This document shows, piece by piece, positions 1-5,653 of a stretch of DNA of 5,669 nt (position 1 is its first letter; each line of letters begins with the position of its first letter). Source of the stretch: Pseudolabrys sp. (lineage in GTDB: Bacteria > Pseudomonadota > Alphaproteobacteria > Rhizobiales > Xanthobacteraceae); assembly GCA_029945495.1 (NCBI GenBank), contig JAQSCR010000024.1:1-5669 (forward strand). Direction: 5' to 3'. The translations under genes and the position numbers were made by a program. Below the pieces are notes generated by a model. That model made no database searches. It had not been told where the DNA came from and saw only the letters and a list, made by a program, of their open reading frames with translations.

Positions 1-458
1 TCGAGGCGGTGGCGGCGGTCAACGATGCGCGCAAGCGGGCGATGGCGCGCAAGGTTTCGACCGCGCTCGGCGGCGACATTCGCGGCAAGACCATCGCCGT
101 GCTGGGGCTGACCTTCAAGCCGAACACCGACGACATGCGCGAGGCGCCTTCGATTCCCTTAATCACCGCGTTGCAGGACATGGGCGCCACGGTGCGCGCC
201 TACGATCCGGTCGGCATGGAGCAGGCCAAAAGCGTCATCGACCACGTAACGTTCTGCGAGGACGCCTATGCCTGCGCCAAGGGCGCCTCTGCTTTGGTGA
301 TCGTCACCGAGTGGGAGCAGTTCCGCGCGCTCGATTTCGCCCGGCTCAAGGGCGTGATGGCCAATCCGCTGCTGGTCGACCTGCGCAATATCTACCGTGC
401 CGACGAAGTGGCGCGGCATGGCTTTGCCTATGAGGGCGTCGGTCGAGGCGGCAAGTAG
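1..458 (+). CDS. ugd: UDP-glucose 6-dehydrogenase, C-terminal part (5' end outside window)
   Basis: This is the C-terminal 150 or so residues of a UDP-glucose/GDP-mannose dehydrogenase, the NAD-dependent cytoplasmic enzyme that oxidises UDP-glucose twice to UDP-glucuronate for exopolysaccharide and lipopolysaccharide sugars. The frame is open from the window edge to the TAG at 456-458. What is seen is the end of the central helical domain (AVNDARKRAMARKV) and then the UDP-binding C-terminal domain, with the family hallmark GLTFKPNTDDMREAPS at about 111-158 and a Rossmann-like strand ending in AYDPV. The GTG at position 9 lies inside the gene and is not its start. Family members are usually about 430-440 residues, so roughly 285 residues, including the NAD-binding domain and the catalytic cysteine, lie upstream of the window. 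It is convergent with the next gene. The line at 61-120 is 70% GC, richer than the Rad52 gene beside it. The family call is secure; the choice of ugd over a GDP-mannose or UDP-ManNAc relative is likely but rests only on this part. Confidence 0.92.
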   Translation, partial: EAVAAVNDARKRAMARKVSTALGGDIRGKTIAVLGLTFKPNTDDMREAPSIPLITALQDMGATVRAYDPVGMEQAKSVIDHVTFCEDAYACAKGASALVIVTEWEQFRALDFARLKGVMANPLLVDLRNIYRADEVARHGFAYEGVGRGGK

Positions 459-520
459 ACCAACTTTCTGTCGTCTCCGGCGAACCGCTAAAGCTCATCC
501 AACATTTCGATAGCTTCGCG
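459..520. other. Short convergent intergenic gap
   Basis: These 62 bases separate two genes that end tail to tail. The only symmetry I find is a 5-bp match (AAGCT at 491-495 with AGCTT at 512-516), which is too short and lacks a T tract, so I cannot point to a convincing intrinsic terminator for either gene. Confidence 0.5.
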
Positions 521-1482
521 TCAAATTAGAGGCGCTTTAGCCTTGCTTTCCGACCAGAGTCCTTTTGCGATGGGTAAGGGTTTGATGCCCAGATCATGCC
601 ACCAGCCGACCTCATTCCCGGCCTGGTGAAGTTGTTGATGATGATCACGGCACAGCGACACGGTAAATTCGTCGCTGACTTTCAGACCCAGAGCCCTGGG
701 CTGTGCAAAACGCAAATGATGCGCGTCGGAAGGCACATGTCGACACACGAGACATGGCTGTGAGGCAACGAACCGGAGATGATCTTTATCACGATGTCGT
801 TTCGGTTCCCCGATTGCCAATACGCTTTTGTCGATCTTCCCCCGCAAGAGTTCGGGTGAGGCGGTGACAATTGATGTGTTGGACGAAGGCTGATCGTTAA
901 GTTGGCGCCGGGCCGGAGCTTGATCCCTCGTAACCATGTCCTGCCGTCGGCCATAATAGCGCGAAGGGCGCGGAATGGGCGTCGTGTCATCGGGCGGAAG
1001 TCCCCGAGGTGCGGCTTGATTGGTGGGGGGTGGTTCGCAGGCCGAGTCTGCGGACGTGGCGATCTTTCCGCTTGCATAGAGCGTGAGGCCGAAGGGGGCG
1101 CCGAATGTCGAAAGCGCTCTTTTGGTGGCGTCCGTCTCGGCCGCTTTAAGGGCGAGATCATGGACTTCGCCCGGCGAGGATCCGCGGCCTTCACCCGTGC
1201 CGTAGCCTTCACGGATTACCAGCGTACCATGAGATTGTACTGTGATGCGCACACGGGCGATGTACACCGCGAGAAATGCTCCGCGGTTCTCCCTCGCCAA
1301 GACGCATTTTGATTCGACGGTTTCTCGATTCCAGCCGTCGAGCCCGAAAATGCGGCTGCCTCCGAGATTGCGAACCAGCCCTCCACGTAAGAGAGCGTTC
1401 GTCCATTGATCTCGCGCGTTCGCACCCGGCTGTGGTCGATGTCCCGCCGCAGCGCCTGCGTTTGCTTAGCTGAAAAGCTCAT
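521..1482 (-). pseudogene. Rad52/Rad22-family annealing protein with C-terminal HNH/DUF968-like domain, frameshifted
   Basis: Rad52-family proteins anneal complementary single strands during break repair and phage-type recombination. The ATG at 1482 opens a first frame (MSFSAKQTQALRR...) that reads SYVEGWFAISEA, then loses homology. From about 1354 the family pattern resumes in another frame as RIFGLDGWNRETVES, then GYGTGEG, LALKAAETDATKRAL and STFGAPFGLTLY. This matches the eukaryotic RAD52 core in order (YIEG...ANEMFGYNGW; VGYG.SEG; LKRALRSFGNALG). Adding one base near 1354-1359 gives exactly 321 codons, or 320 residues: Rad52 core about 1-120, a Pro/Arg-rich, probably flexible linker about 120-225, then a Cys/His domain with CLVC (244-247), HH (255-256), LCRDHH (277-282) and H286, ending WWHDLGIKPL. 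The tail resembles HNH nucleases and the phage DUF968 family. Without correction, the ATG-initiated product is only 88 residues, and the rest could start only at a weak TTG such as 1300. GC is lower in the tail (47% at 781-840). A sequencing error is an alternative to true loss. The family call is firm; the state of the gene is uncertain. Confidence 0.82.
1354..1359 (-). other. Apparent frameshift point (one base missing) in the Rad52 gene
   Basis: On the minus strand the sequence reads GAG GCA GCC GCA TTT from the ATG frame, while the Rad52 consensus needs E-A-x-R-I-F, which is read by CGC ATT TTC starting at 1354. One extra base between 1354 and 1359 (for example GAG GCC AGC CGC) joins the frames. 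Both frames are open across the junction, so the exact base cannot be fixed. There is no slippery heptamer or homopolymer at the point itself. Confidence 0.75.
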
Positions 1483-1489
1483 CAGCGTG

Positions 1490-1496
1490 TCCTCCC
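1490..1496 (-). promoter_or_regulatory. Strong ribosome binding site for the Rad52 gene
   Basis: The minus strand reads GGGAGGA, 8 nt (from GGAGG) before the ATG at 1482. This fixes the true start of the Rad52 gene upstream of the frameshift, and supports 1482 rather than the TTG at 1300 as the start. Confidence 0.8.
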
Positions 1497-1537
1497 GGTG
1501 AGAAAAGGTGATGCGCTGTCGGAGGATTGATTGAAGC

Positions 1538-1546
1538 GGGGGGGGG
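1538..1546. repeat. Homopolymer run of nine G
   Basis: There are nine consecutive G on the plus strand (C on the minus strand), 55 bases upstream of the Rad52 start codon and therefore in its 5' leader or promoter. Such tracts are prone to slippage in replication and to length errors in sequencing. Confidence 0.9.
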
Positions 1547-1646
1547 ACTGGGCGATTACGCTTTGTTCGACCGACGGCAATTTAGCGCGGCTTCGATCTT
1601 TGCGGTGGACAAATCCAGTGCGATTTAGGTTTGGCGAGCGCTTCAG

Positions 1647-1678
1647 ACCGGCGCGCCGCAACAGGGATACGCGCCGGT
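1647..1678. repeat. Perfect 9-bp GC-rich inverted repeat with 14-nt loop
   Basis: The left arm ACCGGCGCG (1647-1655) is the exact reverse complement of the right arm CGCGCCGGT (1670-1678). It lies about 110 bases beyond the TetR stop. It could form a stable hairpin and help end or stabilise the operon transcript, but on the minus strand it is followed by CTGAAGCGC, not a T tract, so it is not a standard intrinsic terminator. On the plus strand it is followed by TCGTTT, also weak. It might instead be a protein-binding palindrome. Confidence 0.5.
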
Positions 1679-1788
1679 TCGTTTAGCGGCCTATTTGGAC
1701 CCGGGGTGGCTGAACGCGACTGTTGGCATTTCTCGTTGGCCGCGTGCGCCATATTCGTCGCCGGGACTTGTGCCAATTTAGCATCAAA

Positions 1789-2445
1789 TCATACTGTATC
1801 GACCATGCGAGATTTAACCAGGCAACCATTGATAAATATCGTAACGGCTTGACGACTGTAGGCCGCCACCAGCGCCCAATCTGGCTCTTTGTCGAGGGCG
1901 AACAACTGTCGAGCGCGCATCGGCGCAAGGACGAGTGCTGCGAAAAGGTCAGCTAGGATGAGCGGATCGGACTGCCGGATTTCCCCTCGCTGCATTCTCG
2001 ATTTGAAGAACGCGGCTAGAGTGCGATGGACCCGCTCCGGGCCAACCTCGAAATAGCGCCGTGATGGTTCCGGGAAACGAGCGGCTTCTGCGACAAATAA
2101 ACGATGGAGCGCAACGATATCCGGCTGCAGAACCGCGCGCGTGTAGCGCGCGGCAATTTTAAGTAGGATGGCTTCGAGATCTTCGCTATCGGCGCTTGGC
2201 TCCAAAATCAGCTCGGCAAAACTGTCGCATACGGCATTCAGGATTTCTACAAAGAGCTTTTCCTTGCTGTCGAAGTAGCTGTAAACGGTTGGTTTCGAAA
2301 CGCCACTACGGGCTGCGATCTGATCAACACTCGCGCCATTAAAACCGTTCTCGACGAATGTCTTGGTGGCAGCTTTCAGAATAAGGTCGCGCGTCGCGCG
2401 GCCTGCCGGGCGCGACGATTTAACGGCTGAGGTCGCTCGGGCCAT
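1789..2445 (-). CDS. TetR/AcrR-family transcriptional regulator
   Basis: This is a 218-residue, one-domain-plus-ligand-pocket repressor of the TetR family, a usual length. The N-terminal DNA-binding domain covers about residues 17-65: helix 1 RDLILKAATKTFVENGF, then the helix-turn-helix VDQIAARSGVSKPTVYSYF at about 40-58, followed by SKEKLF, all typical. The C-terminal part (about 85-210) is helical and resembles the AefR-like TetR_C group, with FVAEAARFPE and a segment near FAALVLAPMR; it should bind the effector and mediate dimer formation. The ATG at 2445 lies 5 nt after the hydrolase stop and has no clear Shine-Dalgarno, so it is probably translated by coupling. As the last gene of a catabolic or transport operon it likely controls that operon and itself, responding to the imported compound or its product; this is inference. 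Its operator is not visible, since the operon promoter is outside the window. Confidence 0.93.
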   Translation of the reverse strand: MARATSAVKSSRPAGRATRDLILKAATKTFVENGFNGASVDQIAARSGVSKPTVYSYFDSKEKLFVEILNAVCDSFAELILEPSADSEDLEAILLKIAARYTRAVLQPDIVALHRLFVAEAARFPEPSRRYFEVGPERVHRTLAAFFKSRMQRGEIRQSDPLILADLFAALVLAPMRARQLFALDKEPDWALVAAYSRQAVTIFINGCLVKSRMVDTV

Positions 2446-2450
2446 GATGC

Positions 2451-3263
2451 TTATCGACTGCTGTGGCGGTGCAGGAAGCCGAGGACGGCTGCGTTGAATT
2501 CCGCAGGCTTTTCGATGTTAGAGAGGTGGCCAGCGTCGTCGATTACTGTCAGTTCCGCGCCCGGTATGTCGCCGGCGAGTTCCCGCGCCATCTCTACGGT
2601 TGTCAGTCTATCCTCGCTACCGACGACAACGTGGGTTGGCACCTTAATCGTATAAAGGTCGTCGCGCACGTCCATCATTACCGAGGCCTCGATGCTCTTG
2701 ATATAGGAATCTTTGTGCAACCGGCACATGCTGTCGACCAGGCTGCGAAAGGCCGCTTCCGATGCATTGGGGCCGACGAGGGTGCGAGCTACCGGCTCGG
2801 CGATGTCCTTCGGCTCTTTGCCGGCGAGAAGGGGCTCTTTACGCGAGGCGATGAAGGCCTTCTTTTTTTCTTCGGAGAAGCCGGCAAAGCCCTTATGGGT
2901 GTCGCACAAAGTCAGCGTCAACAGCCGCGACGCATAGCGGGTGACGAAATCCATAGCAATGCGGCCGCCCATCGACAGACCGACGACATGCGCGCGCTCG
3001 ACGCGGAACTTATCGAGTACCCGCGCTAGATCATCGGCATAGCTGCCAAAGTTCAGTGGGCCGTCATAGTCGTCGCTGTCGCCATAGCCGCGGGCGTCCC
3101 AGGCCGCCGCGTGGAAATGCGGCGCGAAGGCGTCAATCTGATCGTACCAATTCCGGCGATTGCCGCCGATGCCGTGCATGAAAATCACCAGTTCGCCTTT
3201 GCCGGCGTGCTCAACTGCGATGCGCGGAGCGGGACCGATTTTTTCAAGTTGTGTGGCGATCAT
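2451..3263 (-). CDS. Alpha/beta-fold hydrolase (PcaD-like enol-lactonase/esterase group)
   Basis: This is a 270-residue soluble hydrolase with no signal peptide, so it should act in the cytoplasm. All catalytic elements are present: the oxyanion motif HGIGG (30-34), WDARGYGDSD (55-64), the nucleophile elbow GLSMGG with Ser97, the acid in GSEDR (Asp218), and DDAGH with His246. The pattern resembles 3-oxoadipate enol-lactonase and related carboxyl-ester hydrolases, but the fold serves many substrates and I do not assign one. The ATG at 3263 is chosen because it overlaps the permease stop as ATGA and is preceded by AAGGG at 8 nt; the open frame extends upstream to about 3464, but that part only shadows the permease. 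The location inside a transporter operon suggests that it hydrolyses the imported compound or an early product. The gene ends 5 nt before the regulator. Confidence 0.93.
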   Translation of the reverse strand: MIATQLEKIGPAPRIAVEHAGKGELVIFMHGIGGNRRNWYDQIDAFAPHFHAAAWDARGYGDSDDYDGPLNFGSYADDLARVLDKFRVERAHVVGLSMGGRIAMDFVTRYASRLLTLTLCDTHKGFAGFSEEKKKAFIASRKEPLLAGKEPKDIAEPVARTLVGPNASEAAFRSLVDSMCRLHKDSYIKSIEASVMMDVRDDLYTIKVPTHVVVGSEDRLTTVEMARELAGDIPGAELTVIDDAGHLSNIEKPAEFNAAVLGFLHRHSSR

Positions 3264-4039
3264 GTGAATTGCCCTTGATTGACAGAGAAACGTCTGGCGA
3301 GTGGCTTTAAGAAGAAATGGTCGGTTACGCCGTAAATGACGACGATGACGATGCAGCAGGCAAATACCATCGCGGCGTCCGACACTGTTTGCGCTCGCAT
3401 CAGCAGGTAGCCGATGCCGGAAGACGCCCCGAACAGCTCGGACACCAGCGCGATCTTCCAACAAATGCCATAGGCGACGCGCAAGCCCGCAATCAAAAAG
3501 GGGGCAACCAGCGGCAATGTCACCTTGAAAAACCGGCGTAGCGGATTGCGCGTCAGGCTGGCGCCAAGTTCGTCGAGGTCGGGATCAATCTGGCGGAAGC
3601 CCGCGATTGCATTGATCATGCAGAATGGCAGAACAATCGCGGTCTGGATAAACAACACTGTCGGCGTTGAAATTTTGAACCAGACCACGCCAAGGATAGC
3701 CCAGCCGACCGACGGAAAGCTGTTGAGGAAAGTTAAAATGCGCCGTTCGATAATGCCGTCAAGAATGGGTGCGGCCCGCACTGTGGCGGCGAGCGCAAGG
3801 GCCAAGGTCATGGCGATGGTGACCGATGCGACGACGCGGCTGAGGCTGACCAATGCATGATAGGCGATGTCGCCATCGGTAATAAAACGTGTCATCGCCG
3901 CTAACACGCTTGTCGGGCCAGGCAAGACGAATTCCGGCATGTGGCGCGCGCTCACCCACCAGACGGCGACAAGCGTGACGATGGTGCCCTCGGCTATAAC
4001 GCGCTGCGCCATAAAAGAACCGCCGGATGCCTTAGTCAC
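3260..4039 (-). CDS. ABC transporter permease 2, nitrate/sulfonate/taurine (SsuC/TauC) type
   Basis: This is an inner-membrane permease of about 259 residues in the BPD_transp_1 family, forming half of the import channel. About six hydrophobic segments are visible: TLVAVWWV near 21-29; VSLSRVVASVTIAMTLAL near 63-83; FLNSFPSVGWAILGVVWF near 104-121; TVLFIQTAIVLPFCMINA near 127-145; the stretch around GLRVAYGICWKIALVSELF near 186-203; and MVFACCIVIVVIYGV near 224-240. The cytoplasmic EAA loop that docks on the ATPase is ELGASLTRNPLRRFFKVTLP, about 157-176. I chose the GTG at 4039 because AGGAG lies 8 nt ahead of it; it overlaps the upstream stop by 8 nt. An ATG at 4012 would give a protein nine residues shorter and has a weaker site. 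It resembles permease 1 throughout, so the pair probably arose by duplication and forms a heterodimer. It overlaps the hydrolase start by 4 nt. Confidence 0.93.
   Translation of the reverse strand: MTKASGGSFMAQRVIAEGTIVTLVAVWWVSARHMPEFVLPGPTSVLAAMTRFITDGDIAYHALVSLSRVVASVTIAMTLALALAATVRAAPILDGIIERRILTFLNSFPSVGWAILGVVWFKISTPTVLFIQTAIVLPFCMINAIAGFRQIDPDLDELGASLTRNPLRRFFKVTLPLVAPFLIAGLRVAYGICWKIALVSELFGASSGIGYLLMRAQTVSDAAMVFACCIVIVVIYGVTDHFFLKPLARRFSVNQGQFT
3272..3276 (-). promoter_or_regulatory. Ribosome binding site deciding the hydrolase start
   Basis: AAGGG on the minus strand, 8 nt before the ATG at 3263, lies inside the end of the permease gene. It supports the short 270-residue hydrolase rather than the longer open frame. 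Confidence 0.65.
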
Positions 4040-4829
4040 GCGCAAATCTCCTGTCGAGTTTGCGCTGGATCGGACGGAACAGGATGACCTCGGCGGCCAC
4101 AACGAAGATCAGAATAAAGACGATGATAGCGAAGATCGTCTCTGTATCGAATTCCTGCCGGGCGACATTCAGCAAATATCCGACGCCGGCATTGCCGCCG
4201 AACAGCTCGGAAGTAAGCACCACCTTCCAGGACACTCCGAAGCTCGTACGCAGCGCCGCGAACAGATAGGGCATCAATAGCGGGACGGCAATTTTTCCGG
4301 CGCGGCGCCATGCGCTGCGGCTGAGACTACGGCCCAGTTCGACGAGGTCGTTGTCGAGCTCTTGGAGTCCGGTACGGACGTTGATGATCGTGAAAGGCAG
4401 CAAGATGAGCGTGACCGCGAAGACCACGGTCACGCTATTGAGACCAAACCAGATCATCGCGATGAACAGCCAGCCGATGCCGGAAAAGGCATTCAGGAAT
4501 GGCGTGAGCCGTCCATCAATCAGGAGCCGCAACGGCCTGACGTAGTGCGCCAGCGCCGCCAACGTGCAGCCTGTTACGAAGGCAATCCCAATGGCGAGGC
4601 CGACATGAAGAAGGGATAGGCCGAGTTGAGCAGTCTCATTAGCGTCTGTTAGGAAGCCGGCAATGCGGCGGGCCACCTGCCAGGGGCCGGGCAACTGATA
4701 GGACGGAACGACGGTTGAATAGCCCCACCACAGCAGCACCATGGCGAGTGTAAAAAGGTGGGCGAGCGCGTCCGATGTCGTCAGCGCTCGCTCTTTTCGG
4801 GGCATCAGGATGGACTGCTTGCCCGTCAC
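4032..4829 (-). CDS. ABC transporter permease 1, nitrate/sulfonate/taurine (SsuC/TauC) type
   Basis: This inner-membrane permease of about 265 residues belongs to the BPD_transp_1 family. Hydrophobic segments are visible at LAHLFTLAMVLLWWGYS (about 22-38), LLHVGLAIGIAFVTGCTLAA (about 73-92), FLNAFSGIGWLFIAMIWFGL (about 111-130), TVVFAVTLILLPFTIINV (about 134-151), around SFGVSWKVVLTSELFG (about 196-211) and IFAIIVFILIFVVAAEVILF (about 232-251). The ATPase-docking EAA loop is ELGRSLSRSAWRRAGKIAVP, about 164-183, and LPGPWQV near 46-52 is the usual N-terminal motif. The start is uncertain: the GTG at 4829 overlaps the upstream TGA as GTGA, which suits coupled translation, while the ATG at 4805 would give 257 residues; neither has a good Shine-Dalgarno. 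It shares SELFG...G.GYLL and FLN.F...GW with permease 2, so the two are paralogues. No ATPase gene is present in the window. Confidence 0.93.
   Translation of the reverse strand: MTGKQSILMPRKERALTTSDALAHLFTLAMVLLWWGYSTVVPSYQLPGPWQVARRIAGFLTDANETAQLGLSLLHVGLAIGIAFVTGCTLAALAHYVRPLRLLIDGRLTPFLNAFSGIGWLFIAMIWFGLNSVTVVFAVTLILLPFTIINVRTGLQELDNDLVELGRSLSRSAWRRAGKIAVPLLMPYLFAALRTSFGVSWKVVLTSELFGGNAGVGYLLNVARQEFDTETIFAIIVFILIFVVAAEVILFRPIQRKLDRRFARD
4048..4052 (-). promoter_or_regulatory. Ribosome binding site for permease 2, supporting a GTG start
   Basis: AGGAG on the minus strand lies 8 nt before the GTG at 4039, inside the 3' end of permease 1. This is the best Shine-Dalgarno in the operon part of the window and argues for GTG over the ATG at 4012. 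Confidence 0.7.
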
Positions 4830-5653
4830 TTGCTTGTGGCGTCCGGGCGCAACGCCTTGTCCCAAATAGTTTCCTGAATTGGCGGGTAAGTCTTCAGGAT
4901 GTCGAGTTCCTTGGCTTTATCCCAAAGAAGAGCAATCGCCTTGACATCCTGATCCGACAAAACGACTGGGAAATCTGAGAACCGCGAGAACCACGCGCTG
5001 AAAAAGCCTGGCTCGATATTGAATTCCTTGCCGACGGCAGGAAACACCTCCTCCGGATGCGCCTTGGCGTATTCCATCGAGGCGCTCAGAATTCTCTGAA
5101 ATTCGCGATAGACTTCAGGCTTGGCTCGCAGATTTTCGCCGTAACCGGCCAGGACGGCCGACACCATGCGCAAGTGGAATTTGTTGGTGAGGTCCTGTGC
5201 GGTCTGCGCGATCGGCGTAAATTCGCCCGTCTGCATCGCTTTATAGGCTTGTGCGTGGATCAGTGCCGCGGCGTCAACTTTGCCTGTGGCCAATGCTGCA
5301 GGCATTGCGGGCGCCGGCATTTCGACGAATTCGAGATCGCCGCCCTTAAGCGATACGTTCAGTCCATAGACGTCGTGAAGCGCGATGCGCACTAGCGTGA
5401 TACCGGCGGAGCCGAGCGAATAGACCGCTAGTTTTTTACCTTTCAGATCGGCGACCGTTTTGATCGGACTTCCTTTCTTTACCCAGAGTCCGGCGCCTTC
5501 ACCCGACGTGTGGTAGCGCAATCCGGTTCCCATTATAAGCAGATCGAGGCCGTGTTCGCGGGCGCGCGGGATTGCCATCGCCGCGGTTTCGATGACGTCA
5601 TAGGTGCGTGCCGACTGACCTGACGGATATTTTGGACCAGCGCTATGGAGAGA
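4826..5653 (-). CDS. ABC transporter substrate-binding protein (TauA/SsuA/NMT1-like), N-terminus missing or disrupted
   Basis: This is the periplasmic solute-binding component that should deliver the substrate to the two permeases. What is seen is KKGSPIKTVADLKGKKLAVY, the typical strand-loop of NMT1/TauA-like proteins, then GKVDAAALIHAQAY (domain hinge region), and a helical tail with AKAHPEEVFPAV, ending at the TGA at 4826-4828. Family proteins are usually 320-340 residues with an export signal; from the ATG at 5578 only 250 residues remain, without any signal peptide and with no Shine-Dalgarno. Reading further upstream, the frame still looks like the family (YPSGQSARTYDVIETAAMAI) up to a TAG at 5654-5656, with no ATG, GTG or TTG between it and 5578. 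So the true start must be beyond the window, with a nonsense change, frameshift or sequence error near 5654. The gene could be decayed, but the intact downstream operon argues mildly for an error. The ligand cannot be inferred. Confidence 0.82.
   Translation of the reverse strand, partial: SLHSAGPKYPSGQSARTYDVIETAAMAIPRAREHGLDLLIMGTGLRYHTSGEGAGLWVKKGSPIKTVADLKGKKLAVYSLGSAGITLVRIALHDVYGLNVSLKGGDLEFVEMPAPAMPAALATGKVDAAALIHAQAYKAMQTGEFTPIAQTAQDLTNKFHLRMVSAVLAGYGENLRAKPEVYREFQRILSASMEYAKAHPEEVFPAVGKEFNIEPGFFSAWFSRFSDFPVVLSDQDVKAIALLWDKAKELDILKTYPPIQETIWDKALRPDATSK

Larger units (their letters stand above)
1483..1788. other. Intergenic region between Rad52 gene and TetR gene
   Basis: This 306-base stretch should hold the end of the transporter operon transcript and the promoter of the Rad52 gene, both on the minus strand. 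It contains the rad52 ribosome binding site, a G9 run (1538-1546) and a GC-rich inverted repeat (1647-1678). I looked for an alphaproteobacterial LexA box (GTTC-N7-GTTC) because of the repair gene and found none. No sigma-70 promoter stands out; TTGCCG followed 16 bases later by TAATCG on the minus strand is the nearest and is poor. A 64-codon open frame at 1582-1776 begins with TTG, has no recognisable motif and is probably chance. Confidence 0.55.

Noticed and set aside
491..516. Hairpin between the two convergent genes as a bidirectional terminator
   Set aside because: Only five base pairs (AAGCT/AGCTT) with a 16-nt loop and no T tract.
902..1312. 136-codon open frame on the plus strand opposite the Rad52 gene
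   Set aside because: No recognisable motif, no ribosome binding site, and it lies fully opposite a recognised coding region with Rad52 and HNH-type motifs.
1350..1362. Programmed ribosomal frameshifting in the Rad52 gene
   Set aside because: There is no slippery heptamer, no internal Shine-Dalgarno-like stimulator at the right spacing that I can see, and no obvious reason to make an 88-residue short product; loss or error is simpler.
1483..1600. Possible SOS (LexA) control of the Rad52 gene
   Set aside because: GTTC at 1564-1567 is not followed by a second GTTC at 7-base spacing, and no other copy fits on either strand.
1582..1776. 64-codon minus-strand open frame in the intergenic region
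   Set aside because: It begins with TTG, has no ribosome binding site, and its composition looks like random GC-rich DNA.
3264..3464. N-terminal extension of the hydrolase by about 67 residues
   Set aside because: The extension is Arg/His-rich, unlike the family, and overlaps the conserved end of permease 2. The ATG at 3263 has an ATGA overlap and an AAGGG site.
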